Assembly: GCA_964536805.1 (NCBI GenBank)
Contig: CAZHYQ010000004.1
Location: 127,244-191,243 of the forward strand
Direction: 5' to 3'
Length of the DNA: 64,000 bases
Origin: Longilinea sp964536805
Lineage (GTDB): Bacteria > Chloroflexota > Anaerolineae > Anaerolineales > Anaerolineaceae
Position 1 is the first letter of the stretch. The number at the start of each line of letters is the position of its first letter. Position numbers and translations under genes: made by a program. The notes below the pieces were generated by a model. It searched no databases. It worked only from the letters and a program-made list of their open reading frames with translations, and had not been told where the DNA came from. Below are positions 60,844 to 64,000 of the stretch, in pieces.

Positions 60844-61443
60844 ATGTTCCGATTGATTCTTTCACTGCTTTTCACCGGTTGGTTCGCGCTGCTGCCACAA
60901 AACACAGCCGGACCAACATTGAACCAACCCGTGCCAGGTCAGGCTGTGCAGGGCGTGATCATTTTTTCCGGTTCCACTCAGGTCGAAGGTTTTGACTCGG
61001 CACAGATTGAATTTCGGTATGAAGACGATCCGTTGCAAACCTGGTTTCTCATCCAGGATAAAATTCCTGCCCTTGAAAATGGTGTTTTGGCGAGCTGGGA
61101 CACGACCACGATTACCGATGGCTCTTACCATCTGCGATTAAGTGTTCGGAAAACGGATGGCACTTCAGTTTTCGCCGAGGTCGCTGGCGTGCGTGTACGG
61201 AATTATTCCATCATTGAAACCAGTATGCCCGCCCTTCCCCTGGCTGAAACACGCCAAGCCAGCCCATCGCCCACCACGACCCAGGTAATCGGATTAAGTA
61301 CGCCTACCCCGCAGCCGCCTAACCCTGTCACCGTCACGGCAGTAGATCTACGCGACAGCGCCGGCTGGGGCTTGTTTTTAGTACTGGGCGCGTTCCTTCT
61401 TTTTGGCATTTACCTTGGGCTGAGCCGCCTGAGACGGAGATAG
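60844..61443 (+). CDS. Extracytoplasmic Ig-like protein with C-terminal anchor
   Basis: The 199-residue protein has a signal peptide (about 1-22, MFRLILSLLFTGWFALLPQN) and an Ig-like beta domain (about 25-120: VQGVIIFSGST..., ASWDTTTITDGSYHLRLSV). A Ser/Thr/Pro linker (about 130-165) and a C-terminal membrane helix (about 175-193) ended by SRLRRR follow. The beta domain resembles that of the protein at 3925-4614 (shared GxxVQGV, W..I and WDTTxIxxGxYxLRLxV pattern), so they are paralogues with opposite anchor ends. Function unknown. Start ATG 60844 fits a short-leader promoter. Confidence 0.78.
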   Translation: MFRLILSLLFTGWFALLPQNTAGPTLNQPVPGQAVQGVIIFSGSTQVEGFDSAQIEFRYEDDPLQTWFLIQDKIPALENGVLASWDTTTITDGSYHLRLSVRKTDGTSVFAEVAGVRVRNYSIIETSMPALPLAETRQASPSPTTTQVIGLSTPTPQPPNPVTVTAVDLRDSAGWGLFLVLGAFLLFGIYLGLSRLRRR

Positions 61444-61448
61444 AAATC

Positions 61449-62060
61449 GTGGATAAATCAGAACCCCAACCCGCATTGGCGCCTGAATTTCCATTTCTTA
61501 TCGTAGGTTTGGGAAACCCGGGACGCGAATACCGCGGCAACCGCCACAATGTTGGCTTCATGGCCATTGACCGTCTTTGCGAGGCATTTGGCATCAAAAT
61601 TGGCAAAGTTCAAATGAAAGCGCTGATTGGAAACGGTTTGTGGGAAGGGCGAAAGATTATCGTCGCGAAACCGCAAACGTACATGAACCTTTCAGGCAAT
61701 GCCATCAATTCGCTGCTGCGATATTACAAGGTTCCGCTAACCCAGATGATTGTCGCACATGATGATCTCGATTTACCTGTCGGCACGATGCGTTTGCGTC
61801 CGGGCGGCGGTTCAGCCGGCCAAAAAGGGATTGCTTCAACGATTGATCAGGTGGGTACAAAGAATTTTCCGCGGCTGCGAATTGGCATTGGAAGGCCGCC
61901 TGGCCAAATGGATGCTGCCAGTTATGTTCTCCAGGATTTTCCCAGAGCAGACCAGGAGATTTTGCAGGCAACCCTCGATCGGGCCGTGGATGCCTTGAAA
62001 ATCTTTATTCTTCAGGGTCTGGATGCCGCCATGAACCAATTCAACGGATCGATTCAATAA
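61449..62060 (+). CDS. pth: Peptidyl-tRNA hydrolase
   Basis: Releases tRNA from prematurely dropped peptidyl-tRNA. The 203-residue protein has FLIVGLGNPGREYRGNRHNVGF with the catalytic His, KPQTYMNLSGNAI, VAHDDLDLPVGTMRLRPGGG and GIASTIDQVGTKNFPRLRIG. A short 12-residue N-terminal extension precedes the usual start. GTG 61449 follows GGAGAT by about 9 nt. It lies 5 nt after the Ig-like gene and 12 nt before mfd. Confidence 0.96.
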   Translation: MDKSEPQPALAPEFPFLIVGLGNPGREYRGNRHNVGFMAIDRLCEAFGIKIGKVQMKALIGNGLWEGRKIIVAKPQTYMNLSGNAINSLLRYYKVPLTQMIVAHDDLDLPVGTMRLRPGGGSAGQKGIASTIDQVGTKNFPRLRIGIGRPPGQMDAASYVLQDFPRADQEILQATLDRAVDALKIFILQGLDAAMNQFNGSIQ

Positions 62061-62072
62061 GAAGGTGATCGT

Positions 62073-64000
62073 TTGCTGGACGTCCTGCGAAATCTTCCTG
62101 CTTATCAGGCTTTGCTTCATGAGATAAAGGCTGGGAACTTGCCGCCTGCTCAGGGCCTAATGCGAGCTGCCAGGCTGCCAGTGTGCGCTGCGTTCCATTA
62201 TGATTTAAACCAACCGATTGTGTTGGTGACCGACCGTCCACAGCATGCCCTTACTTTATTGGACGAGTTGGACTTCTGGGCCAAGGATGCTCCGCGTTTT
62301 TACTTCACTGAACCAACCCCTCTTTTTTATGAACAGGCCGCCTGGGGCAACAATACGCGCCGCGACCGTTTGCAAGCATTAACCTCGCTGGCAATTTATC
62401 ACCTGCCGGGAGTGCCTAAACCTGAAATCGCTCCGATCGTGATTACCACGGTTCGGGCAATCATGACGCGTACCTTGCCCCGGCGTGATTTCATTAAAAA
62501 CAGCCGGACGATTAAGCTTCACCAATCGCTGCCCCCGACCGATCTTGTGAAGGTCTGGTTGGGAATTGGCTATCAACCCGCCGATACCGTTCTGGAACCC
62601 GGCCAATTTTCGCGCCGGGGCGGCATTTTGGACGTCTGGCCGCCTGCGGAACCGTTGCCTGTACGGCTGGAATTCTTTGGAGATGAAGTTGATCTACTCC
62701 GCCGGTTTGATCCAGCCAGCCAGCGCACGGTCGCCCGATTGGATCAATTGCTGGTTACCCCGGCGCGCGAATTATTGCCCGGACGGGCTGAGGGATTGCT
62801 GCAACCAGGCCAGGAAGTGGACGAGTTCTATATCCCCCAGGTACATCCGGCTGTAGCCAGTTTATTCGATTATCTACCGCGGAATACATTGACGCTGGTT
62901 GACGATGTGAGTTTACTGCAATCGATGGCGGTAGAAATCGAGGAACAAGCCGTACGCCTTCGCCGCGAAAGTATTGCTGAAGGCACCCTTTCCGCAGATT
63001 ACCCAATACCTTACCTGAGTTGGTCGGAATTGCTGGACAGTTTGACCGGACATACCTGGCTGGAATTGGGCCATGGTAGCGAGGTGGAATTGTCTGAGTT
63101 GGCCAATGCCTTCAAACCAGGACCGCGTTTTGGCGGACGGTTACGGCAGATGGTTGAATACATCGAGGACCTTTGCAGCCGGGGCGAATCGAGCTTGGTA
63201 ATTTCGCGCCAGGTTTCCCGCTTGCAGGAACTGTGGGGAGAGCGCCAGGGTGAAATATGTAAAAATACATCTCCCGAGTTTATTGAAGGCGCATTAACCG
63301 AAGGTTGGACGTTGACCTCGCCAACGGGCAGTCCGGCTCATTTGCTGACCGATGCCGAAATATTCGGTTGGGAGCGCCCTCAGCCGCGAGTCCGCGCCCG
63401 TATGCAGGCCGAGGCTCCCGAAGCGGTTTATACCGATCTCAAACCGGGCGATTGGGTCGTGCATATCGATTACGGCATTGGCCGTTTTGCGGGTCTGGTG
63501 CACCGCACGCTGGAGGGTGTGGAGCGCGAATTTCTATGTGTTGAATATGACGGAGGCGATCAATTGTATGTGCCGGTCCATCAAGCAGACCGGCTCAGCC
63601 GTTATATCGGTCCGGATGGCGAACCGCCTTCGCCGACTCGTCTTGGCACACAGGAATGGGTCAATGCCAAGCAAAAAGTCCGTGAAGAAGTCCTTCAGGT
63701 TGCGCGCGATTTATTGGATTTATATGCCAACCGCCAGGTGGCCAAGGGTTTTGCGTTCAGTCAGGATACTCCCTGGCAAAAGGAACTCGAAGCCAGTTTT
63801 CCGTATGTTGAGACCGAAGATCAGGATAAAGCCATCCGGGCTGTAAAGAAAGATATGGAAAATGACCGCCCGATGGACCGCCTGCTCTGCGGGGATGTAG
63901 GTTATGGCAAGACCGAAGTCGCATTACGGGCGGCATTTAAGGCCGTGATGGATGGCAAACAGGTGGCTATCCTGGTGCCAACCACCGTTCTGGCGCAGCA
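62073..64000 (+). CDS. mfd: Transcription-repair coupling factor Mfd (3' end cut by window)
   Basis: Translocates on DNA to remove stalled RNA polymerase and recruits UvrA. The first 642 codons are present. The N-terminal UvrB-like part contains GYQPADTVLEPGQFSRRGGI, followed by LDVWPP and LEFFGDEVDLLRRFDP. The RNA-polymerase-interaction domain (CarD-like) starts at about residue 459 with PGDWVVHIDYGIGRFAGL. The superfamily-2 helicase motor begins with FPYVETEDQDKAI and Walker A GDVGYGKTEVA (Lys613), and the window ends in motif Ia (VPTTVLAQQ). TTG 62073 follows AAGGTGAT; no ATG is nearby in frame. It starts 12 nt after pth. Confidence 0.96.
   Translation, partial: MLDVLRNLPAYQALLHEIKAGNLPPAQGLMRAARLPVCAAFHYDLNQPIVLVTDRPQHALTLLDELDFWAKDAPRFYFTEPTPLFYEQAAWGNNTRRDRLQALTSLAIYHLPGVPKPEIAPIVITTVRAIMTRTLPRRDFIKNSRTIKLHQSLPPTDLVKVWLGIGYQPADTVLEPGQFSRRGGILDVWPPAEPLPVRLEFFGDEVDLLRRFDPASQRTVARLDQLLVTPARELLPGRAEGLLQPGQEVDEFYIPQVHPAVASLFDYLPRNTLTLVDDVSLLQSMAVEIEEQAVRLRRESIAEGTLSADYPIPYLSWSELLDSLTGHTWLELGHGSEVELSELANAFKPGPRFGGRLRQMVEYIEDLCSRGESSLVISRQVSRLQELWGERQGEICKNTSPEFIEGALTEGWTLTSPTGSPAHLLTDAEIFGWERPQPRVRARMQAEAPEAVYTDLKPGDWVVHIDYGIGRFAGLVHRTLEGVEREFLCVEYDGGDQLYVPVHQADRLSRYIGPDGEPPSPTRLGTQEWVNAKQKVREEVLQVARDLLDLYANRQVAKGFAFSQDTPWQKELEASFPYVETEDQDKAIRAVKKDMENDRPMDRLLCGDVGYGKTEVALRAAFKAVMDGKQVAILVPTTVLAQ

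Overview
This window looks like an ordinary chromosomal stretch from a Chloroflexota bacterium, most likely class Anaerolineae. That placement is inferred from gene content and protein style; there is no rRNA or ribosomal protein to settle it. Supporting features are a DUF3662/FHA plus TM-FHA pair beside a SEDS protein, archease-RtcB, a PduO-type cobalamin adenosyltransferase, a TIGR01906 membrane protein, a fused permease/spermidine synthase-like protein, several Ser/Thr/Pro-linked extracytoplasmic proteins and a heterodimeric ABC exporter. I count about 59 protein genes and one tRNA, with partial genes at both edges (threonine aldolase at the left, mfd at the right). I saw no insertion sequence, prophage, integrase or CRISPR array.

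Layout. 1-8128: threonine aldolase facing a diguanylate cyclase, then purine nucleoside phosphorylase, an Ig-like membrane protein, a GNAT, a 7TM-GAF-HTH protein and an S1 protein. 8125-15128: ftsK, a CDP-alcohol phosphatidyltransferase, lgt, an ABC-2 exporter pair and an MBL-fold hydrolase. 15142-21331: HNH protein, TIGR01777 epimerase, and a minus-strand cell-envelope cluster (fhaA-like, fhaB-like, mtnP, and a RodA/FtsW protein fused to a transpeptidase domain whose active site is lost). 21354-30474: archease-rtcB, YbaK, PHP protein, secG, a solitary peptide-binding protein, cobalamin adenosyltransferase, DUF554 protein, DsbA-like protein and a GNAT.

30536-41225 is an almost gapless minus-strand run: zinc-ribbon protein, PfkB kinase, parA, parB, amidohydrolase, two soluble histidine kinases, one response regulator, a small conserved protein, cpaF, a double-HTH regulator and a TPR protein, closed by a terminator. 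The first kinase carries an N-terminal MshEN-type domain that fits the c-di-GMP-binding consensus. 41355-64000: radC, tRNA(CAT), a membrane-anchored clostripain-like peptidase, an M16C peptidase, the heterodimeric ABC exporter, a UgpC/MsmX-type ATPase, gpmA, the permease/spermidine synthase fusion, nnr, YtxH-type and other small membrane proteins, a cupin, a second Ig-like protein, pth and mfd.

Themes. Many genes are translationally coupled through ATGA or GTGA overlaps. Several promoters have a perfect TATAAT placed only 6-12 bp before the start codon, which predicts leaderless or nearly leaderless mRNAs; one is a palindrome serving two divergent genes. The most unusual systems are the SEDS/pseudo-transpeptidase fusion in its FHA operon, and the c-di-GMP-type kinase, second kinase, regulator and CpaF operon. 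Coordinates, motifs and repeats were read by eye from the sequence. Functional names rest on family knowledge, and no database search was run.
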